NCBI GenBank assembly: GCA_020849475.1 | Contig: JADLGE010000111.1 | Span: 1-64,000 of the forward strand | From: Gammaproteobacteria bacterium | Lineage (GTDB): Bacteria > Pseudomonadota > Gammaproteobacteria > Ga0077536 | DNA: 64,000 nt | Direction: 5' to 3' | In this document: one piece after another, positions 45,986-55,173 of the stretch | How positions within the stretch are numbered: the first letter of the stretch is position 1 | How the letters are laid out: each line of letters opens with the position of its first letter | The notes under the pieces: model-generated | Databases searched by the model: none | Seen by the model: the letters and a program-made list of their open reading frames with translations, nothing else | Told to the model about the DNA's origin: nothing | Program-made: the position numbers and the translations under genes

Positions 45986-47442
45986 CGCAGTTTCGTCGCT
46001 CCATCGTGCAGGCGACCGTCGCCCGCTACCTTGGCATGGTCATAAGCTTCGGCTCGAACATGGTGCTGGCGCGCCTGTTGTTACCCGAAGAGGTCGGGGT
46101 GTTTTCCATCGGTGCGGCGGTGGTGGCGCTGCTGGCGGTGCTGCGCGACTTCGGCGTGACGCGCTACCTGATCCGCGAAGCCGAACTCACGCAATCGAAG
46201 CTCGACACCTGTTTTGGTTTCTCGCTGGCAATCGCGTGGGCTTTCGGCGTGGCGCTGCTGCTGGGCGCGCCGCGCATAGCGACGCTCTACCGCAGCCCCG
46301 GCCTCGAAGCGGTGTTGTACATCCTGGCCGCGGGCCTGTTCGTGGTGCCGTTCAACAGCATTCGCCTGGCGCTGCTGCGCCGCGAGATGCGCTTCGATGT
46401 GCTGCTGCGCGCCGAGTTGGCCAGTGCGCTCGCCAACGCCGTGGTGTCCATCGTGCTGGCCTTCCTCGGCTACCGTTACCTGGCCCTGGCATGGGGCACG
46501 TTCGCATCGATCGTGGCGACGGTGCTGGTCGCGCGCCTCGCGCCGGTGTCCGCCTCACCCGGCTGGCCATCGCTTGCCGACTGGCGCAGCGTCGCCAACT
46601 TTGGCGGACTGTCACTGGCGATGAATCTCATCATCCGCCTCGGCACGCGCGCGCCGGAACTCATCGTCGGGCGCACGCTCGGCATGCACGATACAGGCAT
46701 CCTGTCGCGCGCCAACGGCATGACCGAGCTCTTCAACACGCTGGTGCTGCAGTCGACCGGGCAGGTCGCATTCGCGGAAATTTCGCGCAAGTTTCGCGCC
46801 GGGCTGGCGCTCGATGATGACTATCGCAACGCCGTCACTTACGTCGCCGTACTCAGCCAGCCGTTCTTTGGTTTTATCATTCTGCTGGCACTGCCGGTGA
46901 CGCGCGCGGTGTCGGGCAACAATTGGGATGCCGCCGCCGGGCTCTTGCAGTGGTTGGCGATCACCGGCTTCGCCATACCGTTCTCGAGCTTCGGTGGCGC
47001 CTTCCTCACCGCGGTCGGGCGCATCGACCTGCAGCTGCGCATTGAAGCCATCACCACGCCCATCAAGATCAGCGCATGGTTGCTGGCCGCCCCTTGCGGC
47101 TTGCTGTTCGCCACCCAGGTCTACGTGATGTTCAATCTACTCACCAGCCTGTGGACTTTTCGCGTGGTCTCGCGCTTGCTCGGCGTCGACGAGTGGCAGA
47201 CCGCGCGCGGCGCACTGCGCGCCGTGCCGGTCAGCGTGCTGGCCCTGTGCGCGCCGGCGCTGGCGCAGTGGCTGGAGCTGGAAGCGCGCATCGGCGCGGT
47301 GGCGACCGTGATGGCGAGCGGCGTGCTGATGGGCGTGCTGTGGTTGGCGGGCCTGTTCGCCTTTCGTCATCCTTTCGCCGACGAACTACGCCATACCGTT
47401 AGCGAGGCACGCAGTCACTGGCGCAAGGGCCGCAAGGATTAG
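45982..47442 (+). CDS. Wzx-type polysaccharide flippase (second, MOP superfamily)
   Basis: 486 residues with about 12 to 14 hydrophobic segments. It starts FRRSIVQATVARYLGMVISFGSNMVLARLLLPEEVGVFSIG, and FGGLSLAMNLIIRLGTRAPELIVGRTLGMHDTGILSRANGM is typical of the polysaccharide-synthesis (Polysacc_synt) family. The ATG overlaps the upstream GT2 stop (ATGA), so the upstream in-frame start at 45943 is rejected. It is the last gene of the plus-strand operon and converges with asnB on the minus strand. It probably flips the main repeat unit. Confidence 0.88.
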   Translation: MTQFRRSIVQATVARYLGMVISFGSNMVLARLLLPEEVGVFSIGAAVVALLAVLRDFGVTRYLIREAELTQSKLDTCFGFSLAIAWAFGVALLLGAPRIATLYRSPGLEAVLYILAAGLFVVPFNSIRLALLRREMRFDVLLRAELASALANAVVSIVLAFLGYRYLALAWGTFASIVATVLVARLAPVSASPGWPSLADWRSVANFGGLSLAMNLIIRLGTRAPELIVGRTLGMHDTGILSRANGMTELFNTLVLQSTGQVAFAEISRKFRAGLALDDDYRNAVTYVAVLSQPFFGFIILLALPVTRAVSGNNWDAAAGLLQWLAITGFAIPFSSFGGAFLTAVGRIDLQLRIEAITTPIKISAWLLAAPCGLLFATQVYVMFNLLTSLWTFRVVSRLLGVDEWQTARGALRAVPVSVLALCAPALAQWLELEARIGAVATVMASGVLMGVLWLAGLFAFRHPFADELRHTVSEARSHWRKGRKD

Positions 47443-47457
47443 GCGCCGGCCGGGCGC
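47443..47457. terminator. Short GC hairpin between convergent operons (weak)
   Basis: GCGCC and GGCGC flank a GGCCG loop in the 15-bp gap between the flippase stop and the asnB stop. The stem is only 5 bp and there is no U-tract, so termination here is doubtful. Confidence 0.2.
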
Positions 47458-49353
47458 TCAACGCACGCCGGCTTTGCCAAGAAACGCGTCGAACATCATG
47501 AGAGTCCACAGCAACGCACTGTAGTCGCGGCGCCCGCTGTGATGCGCTTCGGTCAAATGGCGCAGGAAGGATTCGTTGAAGTAGCCGGTGGCGCGCAGAC
47601 GCTCGCCCATCACCACGCTTTCAATGCGTTCGCGCAGTGCGCCGCGGAACCACTTCGCCAAAGGCACCGCAAAGCCCATTTTCGGGCGATACAGAATGTG
47701 TTCCGGCAGGTGCGGCTCGAGACACTTCTTGAACAGGAACTTGCCCTCACCGTGGTGAAGCTTCAGCGCCGAGGGCAGGCTCGACGTCCATTCCACCAGT
47801 TCGTGATCGAGCAGCGGCACGCGCACTTCCAGCGCATGGGCCATGCTGGCGCGATCAACCTTGGTCAGGATGTCGCCCGGCAGATAGGTTTTCAGATCCA
47901 GATACTGCACCAGTGACAACGCATCGTCCGTCGGCGAGGCCGCGGCGTGACGGCGCAACACCTCGACCGCGGTATAGCCCTGCAAATCACGGCGGAATGC
48001 CGGCGAAAAAAGCTTGGCGCGCAGATCGTCGCTGAAGATCGAGATGGTATGAAAATAGGCAGCGACCGAATCCCGTGCCAAGGACTGGAAGGTGGTCTTG
48101 GCGCGAAACACGCGCGGCGCCCAGTCGGCCTTGGGATAGAGCGCGCCCAGCGGGCCGAATACCGCGCGCCGCACATTCAAAGGCAGCAGGCTGCGAATCT
48201 TCTCTTCGGCCATGTGCAGCTTGTAGCGCCGATAGCCCGCATGATTCTCATCACCGCCATCGCCGGACAGCGCCACGGTCACACGTTCGCGCGCCAGCTC
48301 GCACACGCGATAGGTCGGCAAGGCCGAACTGTCGGCATAGGGTTCGTCGTACAGATCAATGAGCTTGTCGACCAGCGCAAAATCGTCGGGACTGACCTGG
48401 CGCGTATGGTGGGTGGTGCCGAAGCGCTGCGCGATCTCCGCGGCATAGCTCGACTCGTCGAAGCCCGCCACGTCGAAGCCGATGGAACAGGTGTTGACCG
48501 GCGTGCTCTGCAGCCCCGCCATCATCGCCACCACCGCCGAGGAGTCGACACCGCCCGACAGGAAGGCGCCCAGCGGCACTTCCGACACCATCTGCGAGCG
48601 CACCGCTTCGCGCGTACGCGTCAGCAATTGTTCGGCGGCATCAGCCATGCCGAGCTTCGAGTCGAGACGGAAAGGCACGTCCCAGTATTGGCGCGGCGTC
48701 TGTAAGGCCTGGCCGCGGCGCAGGCACAGACTGTGACCCGGCGCGAGCTTGGCGACCGAAGTGTAGATGGTGCGCGGCTCCGGCACGTAGCCGTAGGAAA
48801 AATATTCTTCAACCGCCAGCGGATCGATATCGCGCCCCACCTCGGGGCACAACATGAGGGATTTAAGCTCCGAGGCGAACAGCACGCGGCCATCGGCAAG
48901 CCCGGCGAAGTACAGCGGTTTCACCCCCAGGTGATCGCGCGCCAGGAACAAGGTTTCGCGCGCCGCGTCCCACACCGCGAAGGCGAACATGCCGCGCAGG
49001 CGACGCACGCAGTCTTCCTGCCAGTGCAACCAGGATTTCAGCAGTACCTCGGTGTCGGAGTGCGTGCGAAAACTGTAGCCGGCCGCTTCGAGCTCGGTGC
49101 GCAGTTCCTGGTAGTTGTAGATCTCGCAGTTGTAGGTCAGCCAGCAGCGACGGTCGTCACTGGCCATCGGTTGCTGACCGCTGGCCAAATCGATGATCGA
49201 CAGGCGACGATGTCCGAAGCCGACGCCGGGTTCGCGGTGATAACCGCACTCATCGGGACCGCGATGGGTCAATGCGTCGGTCATGTTCCGCAGCAGACGC
49301 TCGTCTATCTCTGCCACGCCACGTAGATCAACGATACCCGCTATGCCGCACAT
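47458..49353 (-). CDS. Asparagine synthetase-like amidotransferase, XrtA core copy
   Basis: 631 residues starting MCGIAGIVDLRG with Cys2 at the N-terminus. HRGPDECG, RLSIIDLASGQQPM and NCEIYNY mark the glutaminase domain, and the synthetase domain has FLSGGVDSSAVVAMM and SGDGGDENHAGYRRY. The ATG at 49353 is the only one giving the catalytic Cys2; the upstream extension is not real. It is the last gene of the minus-strand XrtA operon, 34 bp after the glycosyltransferase. It shares its family with the copy at 40379. Confidence 0.92.
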   Translation of the reverse strand: MCGIAGIVDLRGVAEIDERLLRNMTDALTHRGPDECGYHREPGVGFGHRRLSIIDLASGQQPMASDDRRCWLTYNCEIYNYQELRTELEAAGYSFRTHSDTEVLLKSWLHWQEDCVRRLRGMFAFAVWDAARETLFLARDHLGVKPLYFAGLADGRVLFASELKSLMLCPEVGRDIDPLAVEEYFSYGYVPEPRTIYTSVAKLAPGHSLCLRRGQALQTPRQYWDVPFRLDSKLGMADAAEQLLTRTREAVRSQMVSEVPLGAFLSGGVDSSAVVAMMAGLQSTPVNTCSIGFDVAGFDESSYAAEIAQRFGTTHHTRQVSPDDFALVDKLIDLYDEPYADSSALPTYRVCELARERVTVALSGDGGDENHAGYRRYKLHMAEEKIRSLLPLNVRRAVFGPLGALYPKADWAPRVFRAKTTFQSLARDSVAAYFHTISIFSDDLRAKLFSPAFRRDLQGYTAVEVLRRHAAASPTDDALSLVQYLDLKTYLPGDILTKVDRASMAHALEVRVPLLDHELVEWTSSLPSALKLHHGEGKFLFKKCLEPHLPEHILYRPKMGFAVPLAKWFRGALRERIESVVMGERLRATGYFNESFLRHLTEAHHSGRRDYSALLWTLMMFDAFLGKAGVR

Positions 49354-49387
49354 AGGCGCTCTCCGTCTGCCGGCCGGCCGCGTAGCG

Positions 49388-50497
49388 TCACGCGGCCAGC
49401 TCTCGATAAATCTGATCGTAAGTTGCAATCATGCGCGCCAGGCTGAAGCGCTCCGTCACCGCCGCCCGTGCCGCGAGCCCGTGCTCACGACGCATGTCGG
49501 GGTTATCGACATAACGCGCCAAGGTCGTAGTCAGGCGCGTCACATCACCACTCTCGATCAAGGCGCCGGTGCGGCCGTCCATCACCAGCTCGGGATTGCC
49601 GCCCACGGCGCTCGCGATGACCGGCAAGCCGCTCGCCATCGCTTCCAGGATGGTGTTGGAAATGCCTTCAGCCAGCGACGGCAGCACAAAGATATCCATG
49701 TCACGCAGGTCGTCGGCGACCTGCGCGGAATCACCACGAAAGTCGGCATGTTGGCGCAGGTCCGCGGCGCCGAGCAGCGCTTCGCATTCCTGGCGCAAGG
49801 GCCCATCGCCGACCAGGCGTAAACGTACTGCGCCGACCAGGTCGGGCCTGTGCTTGAGCAGTTCGATGAACGCCTGACACAGCAAAGTCTGGTTCTTGAC
49901 CGCCTTCATGCGACCCACGGTGCCAATCACCAAGGGCGCCACGCGCGGTGACGACGTGGGCCGAAAACGCTCGGTGTCGACACCGTTATAGATTTGCCTG
50001 ACCTTGTGCCCGGCGATGCCGACGTCCTCGACCAGATAACGCTGCAGGTCTTTCGACAAGGCAATGAAACACTGCACGCATGCGCCGAACACGCGCCGCG
50101 CGAGCCGATACTTGCGATTGCTGCCATTCAGATCCTGCATGTCCCAGCCATGCTCGCCGTGCACCCGGCCATGTACGCCGGCAAGCACGCCCAGAACCTG
50201 CAGTTCGAGGCTGGCGAAATTGCGTGTGTGCAGCACCTGCGGCCGGACCTCGCGCAACAGTCGCCACATGCGCAGCCACACACGCGGGTCCTGGCCGGGA
50301 CGCTTGTGCAAGGCGTGAATCTCGACATCGGCACTCTCAAGCCGGCGCGCGAACTCGGGATCGAAATCGTCGAGACACACGATCACATGCCGATAGCGCC
50401 CGGCAGGAAAGCCATTGATGAGATTGACCAGCCCGTTCTCGAGGCCACCGATGCCAAACCGGAACAGGGCGTGCATGACCGTGATGGGTGCGTGCAT
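49388..50497 (-). CDS. Glycosyltransferase, PEP-CTERM/EpsH1 system-associated
   Basis: 369 residues. VMHALFRFGIGGLENGLVNLIN at the N-terminus, HTRNFASLELQ and GEHGWDMQDLNGSNRKYRLARR are diagnostic of the XrtA-associated sugar transferase (TIGR03088 type). The donor domain has IYNGVDTERF, VIGTVGRMKAVKNQTLL, RLVGDGPLRQECEAL and FVLPSLAEGISNTILEAMASGLPVIAS with the E-x7-E motif. It follows exosortase A by 20 bp and precedes asnB. Confidence 0.93.
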   Translation of the reverse strand: MHAPITVMHALFRFGIGGLENGLVNLINGFPAGRYRHVIVCLDDFDPEFARRLESADVEIHALHKRPGQDPRVWLRMWRLLREVRPQVLHTRNFASLELQVLGVLAGVHGRVHGEHGWDMQDLNGSNRKYRLARRVFGACVQCFIALSKDLQRYLVEDVGIAGHKVRQIYNGVDTERFRPTSSPRVAPLVIGTVGRMKAVKNQTLLCQAFIELLKHRPDLVGAVRLRLVGDGPLRQECEALLGAADLRQHADFRGDSAQVADDLRDMDIFVLPSLAEGISNTILEAMASGLPVIASAVGGNPELVMDGRTGALIESGDVTRLTTTLARYVDNPDMRREHGLAARAAVTERFSLARMIATYDQIYRELAA

Positions 50498-50517
50498 GGG
50501 GCGGTGCGGCGAAGCAC

Positions 50518-52041
50518 TCAGGGCTGCGCATGCATGTTTTCGAGCAGCGGCGCGCCGCTGCTGAGAAAAGCCGTCAGACGTGCCACCGCCTCTTGACCAC
50601 CGCCGGCAGTGGCCGTGCGTATGGAAACCAATGCGCTGCCGGCATTCAGTCCGCGCAAGCGCGCGCGGCCTTCCGCCAGCTTGATCGGCAAGCCGCCGCT
50701 CGAACGGACCGCCTGGGTGTCATACCAATACCACACCAGGTAGTCCTGGCCTTGCAGGTCGTCACGCAGCCTGATTTCGTTCACGCTCGATGGTGATGCC
50801 GTCGCATCCAGTTCGCGCACCGCATGGGCCACCTGCCGCCACGCCTGCGGATCGAAGATGCGGTTGTTCTGGTTGATGAGTTCGCCCTTGTCGCCCTGGG
50901 CGCGAAAATACGCAATCTCGACCACCACACTGGAACCATCGGCGGCCTGATAGCTCTGGCTTAACTCCTGATCCGCACCGGGAAATTTCAGGCCCATTTT
51001 CCGTGCTTCGACGCTCGGACCCTGCCACCCGGCGACCGCGTGCAATTCGATGGGCGGCGCCAAGGGACGGGACGAATCGACCGCGAGCAGCACGCCACGC
51101 GGCGTGATCGTCAGCGCCAGCGCCAGTGCAAACACCAGCCACGGGCGCCGCGCAGGCGCGACCACCGGCGGCGCGGCGATGCTCCGCGTCGCGACGGACT
51201 CATCGACATCACTGAAGGCACGCCCCACCCAGAACAGGACGGTGATCACCATGCCGAAGAACACCCAGCCGTAGATGAAGTGATCGACGCCCTGGGCAAG
51301 TTTGTAACCGCTGAGGTGGGAAATGATCACGATGCCAAACGCGCGGATGCCGTTGGCCACCAATGGCACGATGATCGCCGCCAGCATGAACAACGCGCGG
51401 CGTCGATTGGAGCGAAACTGCAGGTAGGCGAACATCGCCGCCACCGACAGGGTCGCGATCAGGTAGTTGATGCCGCTGCACGCTTCCGCCACGGTGAAGT
51501 TTCCGGACGGGATGCTGACGTAACGTCCCTCGACGAACACCGGCATGCCGATGAGCTTGAGCAGGGACACCATCACGAGCGCCGTCCAGTCCTGCAGATA
51601 GGGGACCAGAAATTCGCCTTCGGGCACGGCGAAATAGAGATAGAACAAGGGAAACATCAGCAAGCGAAACACCGCCTGGCCGAGCAGCGCCCACGCACAG
51701 CCGATGAGCATGCCCACCACCGCGGCATGCATGAACACCGCCAGCGACATCACTTCGCCTGCCAGCCACAGCAGTGCGTTGGCGACGATGTAGAGCACGC
51801 CGTAGCCCGATACCGAAGGTGCGAGCCGCTCGAACTCTTCAATCTTCGTATAGCCCAGGTACAGCGCGATGAACGGGATCAGAAAACAATGGTTGAAGGT
51901 GCTGGAGGTGGACCACACACCGACCAGATCGGTGAAGGTCTGCCAGTAGCCGAGCGCCAATACCGCGCAGGCCGCAAGCAGCAACAGGCCATGCACGCGC
52001 CAGCGCGCGGCGATGTGAGTGTTGTCGGACACGTCAGCCAA
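50518..52041 (-). CDS. xrtA: Exosortase A with C-terminal EpsI domain
   Basis: 507 residues. The first 270 residues form the membrane-embedded exosortase: catalytic Cys188 in VAEACSGINYL, Arg233 in NGIRAFGI and His254 in DHFIYGWVFFG are all present. After a last membrane segment near 300 a periplasmic EpsI-type domain (about 325-500) follows, as in the EpsH1 subclass. It cleaves and sorts proteins ending in a PEP-CTERM tail and probably attaches them to glycan. Its start overlaps the stop of the FemAB-like gene by 8 bp. It is the defining gene of the locus. Confidence 0.97.
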   Translation of the reverse strand: MADVSDNTHIAARWRVHGLLLLAACAVLALGYWQTFTDLVGVWSTSSTFNHCFLIPFIALYLGYTKIEEFERLAPSVSGYGVLYIVANALLWLAGEVMSLAVFMHAAVVGMLIGCAWALLGQAVFRLLMFPLFYLYFAVPEGEFLVPYLQDWTALVMVSLLKLIGMPVFVEGRYVSIPSGNFTVAEACSGINYLIATLSVAAMFAYLQFRSNRRRALFMLAAIIVPLVANGIRAFGIVIISHLSGYKLAQGVDHFIYGWVFFGMVITVLFWVGRAFSDVDESVATRSIAAPPVVAPARRPWLVFALALALTITPRGVLLAVDSSRPLAPPIELHAVAGWQGPSVEARKMGLKFPGADQELSQSYQAADGSSVVVEIAYFRAQGDKGELINQNNRIFDPQAWRQVAHAVRELDATASPSSVNEIRLRDDLQGQDYLVWYWYDTQAVRSSGGLPIKLAEGRARLRGLNAGSALVSIRTATAGGGQEAVARLTAFLSSGAPLLENMHAQP

Positions 52042-53053
52042 GATTCCGCGACAGCCACGGACCTATGAGCGCGGCGACCGGCAGCGGCAGGCGCTTCCAG
52101 CTTTCGATGAACAAGCGATATTTGGGATTGAGCGGATTGATGTCGGGCATCGCGGTGTCACGCACCAGCTCGTATTCGTAAAAGAGCGGCGCGGCTTCGA
52201 AGCCAAGGTTGAGCTTCCACTGATAGGGACCGGTGTCGCGCTTGCTGCGGCCGAAGTCGAATACGGTACAGCCGCGTTCCGTGGCGCGCGTCATGATCTC
52301 CCAGGCGAGGAAATCGTTGCCATTGAGATTGCGCGCGGCGTGACGTCCGCCCCAGTAGTAGGGACACACGGATTGCCGGTAGTAGAAACTCATGGCGGCG
52401 GAAATCGGCTCGCCGTTGAGTTCGGCGCTGGTAATCTCGACAGCGTCGCCGAAGCTCGCCACGATGGCGTCGAACAAGCGGCGCGGAAACACCGGCGTGC
52501 CAAGGTTGCGTACGCTCTCGGCATACACGCCATAGAATCGTTCGACCGTGGAACGATGACCGACCAGTCCGTTCTTGATGCCCTTGCGGATGACGTTGCG
52601 TTGCTTACTGCGAATGGCCTGCATATTCGCTTCGGCGTCGCCATGGATGGTCTTGGTGAAATTCGCGTAGAGATCCTTGGTCACCCGCGCCCGGTTCGAC
52701 GCGGCCGGCAGTCGATATTCAAGGGCGCCCACCTGCAAGGCTTGCGCGCGCGCGCTGGCGGCGTCGTATAGAGCCGTCAAAGCTTCGTCGTCGGCGGCCA
52801 GCGGTCCAGCATGGGCGCTGAAGGGCAACGAACTCAGATTGTTGCCGAACAAGAAACTCTTGACGTGCACCAGCGGCAGCACGCCGCACACGGCGCCGTC
52901 CTGCTCGGCGTACAGGTAATGGGCGCGGTGGCCGAGCGCCTGTTCAAATATGCCCCGCCAGGGCGACAGGTGAAAGAACGTGCCCGCCTCATGGGCGTCG
53001 ACGAAACTGTCCCATGCGCCGAGCGCGCCAGCGTCGAGATCACGAACGCGCAA
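52034..53053 (-). CDS. FemAB-related protein, PEP-CTERM/XrtA type
   Basis: 339 residues with a double-GNAT FemAB-like fold. FFHLSPWRGIFEQALGH at the N-terminus, the SKQRNVIRKGIKNGL segment before the second half, and YYWGGRHAARNLNGNDFLAWEIM with FDFGRSKRDTGPYQWKLNLGF near the C-terminus match the XrtA-associated family (TIGR03019 type). A transfer of an amino acid or acyl group to glycan or to a lipid-linked sugar is likely but unproven. It overlaps xrtA by 8 bp and the deacetylase by 14 bp, so the three are tightly coupled. Confidence 0.93.
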   Translation of the reverse strand: MRVRDLDAGALGAWDSFVDAHEAGTFFHLSPWRGIFEQALGHRAHYLYAEQDGAVCGVLPLVHVKSFLFGNNLSSLPFSAHAGPLAADDEALTALYDAASARAQALQVGALEYRLPAASNRARVTKDLYANFTKTIHGDAEANMQAIRSKQRNVIRKGIKNGLVGHRSTVERFYGVYAESVRNLGTPVFPRRLFDAIVASFGDAVEITSAELNGEPISAAMSFYYRQSVCPYYWGGRHAARNLNGNDFLAWEIMTRATERGCTVFDFGRSKRDTGPYQWKLNLGFEAAPLFYEYELVRDTAMPDINPLNPKYRLFIESWKRLPLPVAALIGPWLSRNLG

Positions 53054-53936
53054 AGGCTTCGCTCCCGGCGGTCATGGCGCAGCGCCCACCGATGACATCG
53101 GCGTAGACATCACGAAACGGCGCCCAGGAAAAATCACTCACCAGATGGCGCAGGCGCTCGAGCGCCGAGCCCTGATTGTGATAGTGACGAAACCGCGATT
53201 TCAAACGAACTCCCGACGGCCTTGGCTGTTGTGGATCAAATTCCCACGGGTGGAAGTACATGTTAGCGGCCATCCCGTCGCGCAAATTAACCCGCCTGAT
53301 CAAAGCCCGCGACAGCGCGTAGGGCAGCAGACGAAAAAACCCGCCGCCACCGGCAGGCAGGTTGCGATTGCCGACGCGCACGGTACTGACGGGGATCTCG
53401 GTCAGCGCGCTGGTCGCGGGCGGGCGAAACGGCACGCGTGGCGCATTAGGTGAGCCGTACAAATCGTGTCGCACCGGGTAAACGCTGGACGTGTAGGCAA
53501 AGCCCGCAGCTTCAATTTCAAGAAAGGCCCACAGATTACTCGCATCGATCGAAAAGCTCGCGGCACGATAGCCGTTTACGGCGGCGCCGGACGCATCTTC
53601 CAACAGCGCCTTGCTGCGGGCGATGTCGGCTTTGAATTCAGCGCGGGTCTGGGTGGTCGCGCGCGTATGGTTGTAACCATGACAGCCCACTTCATGTCCT
53701 TCGCGACACATGCGCGCAATCAATTGCGGATGACGTTCAGCAACCCAGCCGAGCGTGAAGAACGTGGCGCGCACATTGGCCTCGGCGAACAAATCGAGCA
53801 GGCGATTGGTCGCCAATTCCACCCGCGACGGCCAGCTTTCCCAATGGGCGGGCGTGATGACCGATTCAAACGCCGAGACCTGGAAATACTCCTCGACGTC
53901 GATGGACAGCGCGTTGACGATGGACTCGGTTGTCAT
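53040..53936 (-). CDS. Polysaccharide deacetylase, XrtA-associated
   Basis: 298 residues. LSIDVEEYFQVSAFES (11-26) is the signature N-terminal strand with the metal-binding Asp, GCHGYNHTRAT (about 83-93) carries the metal His residues, and GYRAASFSI, GGGGFFRLLPYAL and FHPWEFDPQQP are the DUF3473 hallmarks of the XrtA family (TIGR03006 type). It removes acetyl groups from the polysaccharide. The ATG at 53936 is chosen because the family signature starts ten residues in. It lies 91 bp after the ATPase gene and overlaps the FemAB-like gene. Confidence 0.92.
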   Translation of the reverse strand: MTTESIVNALSIDVEEYFQVSAFESVITPAHWESWPSRVELATNRLLDLFAEANVRATFFTLGWVAERHPQLIARMCREGHEVGCHGYNHTRATTQTRAEFKADIARSKALLEDASGAAVNGYRAASFSIDASNLWAFLEIEAAGFAYTSSVYPVRHDLYGSPNAPRVPFRPPATSALTEIPVSTVRVGNRNLPAGGGGFFRLLPYALSRALIRRVNLRDGMAANMYFHPWEFDPQQPRPSGVRLKSRFRHYHNQGSALERLRHLVSDFSWAPFRDVYADVIGGRCAMTAGSEAFARS

Positions 53937-54027
53937 GTTGGCCCGCGATCTAGAGTACGGAAAATTTGCTTTGCTGGCGCCGGCTCGCGCTAAACAGCCG
54001 CCGGCCTCTTGCACGACGGACAGCCTG

Positions 54028-55164
54028 TCAGTGGCGAGTCATCAACCAGTAACCCACCGACAACGCGACCGCCGCCGCCACGATGAGCGCCACCAGAAAG
54101 GTGGTCGTCCACCACGGAAAGCGCGAACCTTGCATCGCTGCCGGCGGTTCGGGATAGCTCAGCGTCATGGGGGGATGCTGGGCCGCGACCAGCTTGCTGG
54201 TCAGATCTTCAATCACGTGCTGCATGCTGACGAGGCGGGTTTCCATTTCCGCCATTTCGCCCTTCTTGGCCGCCTCGTCGGCGGCCTCGACATTGGCGAC
54301 ACGCACCGGCTCCCAGCCTTCAGGGCGCTCATCCACTTCATCGCCCGCCTCGCCCTGCTCAGCCAGGATCTCGAGGCATACCGCATCCAGCATGGTGGGC
54401 CCGATGACGTGGGAGTCATCGAGATAGCAGTTCAACAAGGTTCGGTCGAACAGCGTGTTGATGCGTCGCGGCACGCCACCGGTGAATTCGTAGATGCGCT
54501 GAAATACCGGCTCTTCGATGATCGGATTGTCGGTCCATCCGACCTTGCGCATGCGGTATTCGATATAGGCCTTGATCTCGACCGCCGACAGCGGCTTCAA
54601 ATGGTAGGCTGCAATCACGCGCTGACGGAGCTGTTCGAGACCGGGCGCGCGCAGGATGCCGCGAAACTCCCGCTGCCCGAGCAGAAAACTCTGCACCAGC
54701 GGCACGCCGTTGTGATCAAAATTCGACAGCATGCGCAATTCTTCCAGCGCTGAGCGCGGCAGATTCTGCGCTTCATCCACCACCAGCAGCACGCGCTTGC
54801 CTTCTTCGCGGCAGGCGGTGAAGCGCGCTTCAAGTTCGCGCAGCAAACTGGCCTTGGAGGCACGCTCGAAAGGAATGTCGAACTCGGCGGCAATCAGACG
54901 CAGGAGATCGAGATCCTTGACGTTCGAGGACACGATTTTGACGGCCACCACGCCCTGCCCTTCGATTTCGCGGAACAGGTTGTTGACCAGCATCGTCTTG
55001 CCGGTGCCAACGTCGCCTGTGACGACGATGAAGCCCTGCTCCTGCTGCAGGCCATAGCGCCTCTAGGACAGCGCGCGCTTGTGCCCCTGGCTGCGATAGA
55101 AGAAGCGGGGATCCGGGTTGAGCTGGAACGGCTTCCCGGTCAGGTTGAAATGTGCTTCGTACAT
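54028..55164 (-). pseudogene. XrtA-associated AAA ATPase interrupted by an in-frame amber codon
   Basis: The natural start is the ATG at 55164 (MYEAHFNLTGKPFQLNPDPR...), 9 bp after the beta-barrel gene stop. Codon 34 (55065-55063) is TAG, after GHKRALS, in a place where the family (TIGR03015 type) normally has Tyr-Leu before a YG pair. Downstream the same frame stays open to 54028: Walker A GDVGTGKT at 50-57, Walker B VLLVVDEAQN near 130, the helical lid domain, and a C-terminal membrane segment (FLVALIVAAAVALSVGYWLM). Full length would be 378 codons. Reinitiation at the ATG of codon 58 would lose the Walker A motif. TAG is a normal stop elsewhere in this window. Either a real nonsense mutation, readthrough, or a sequence error. 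Confidence 0.88.
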
Positions 55165-55173
55165 TCCAGGTAC

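Noticed and set aside
54028..54993. ATPase gene as a shorter protein starting at the ATG at 54993
   Set aside because: This start would remove the Walker A motif, which lies in the same frame just upstream together with the family's conserved N-terminus; the amber codon at 55063-55065 explains the apparent short frame.
55063..55065. Genome-wide reassignment of TAG to an amino acid
   Set aside because: TAG ends several genes here in the expected place, for example those ending at 22042, 28838, 34763, 40348 and 47442.
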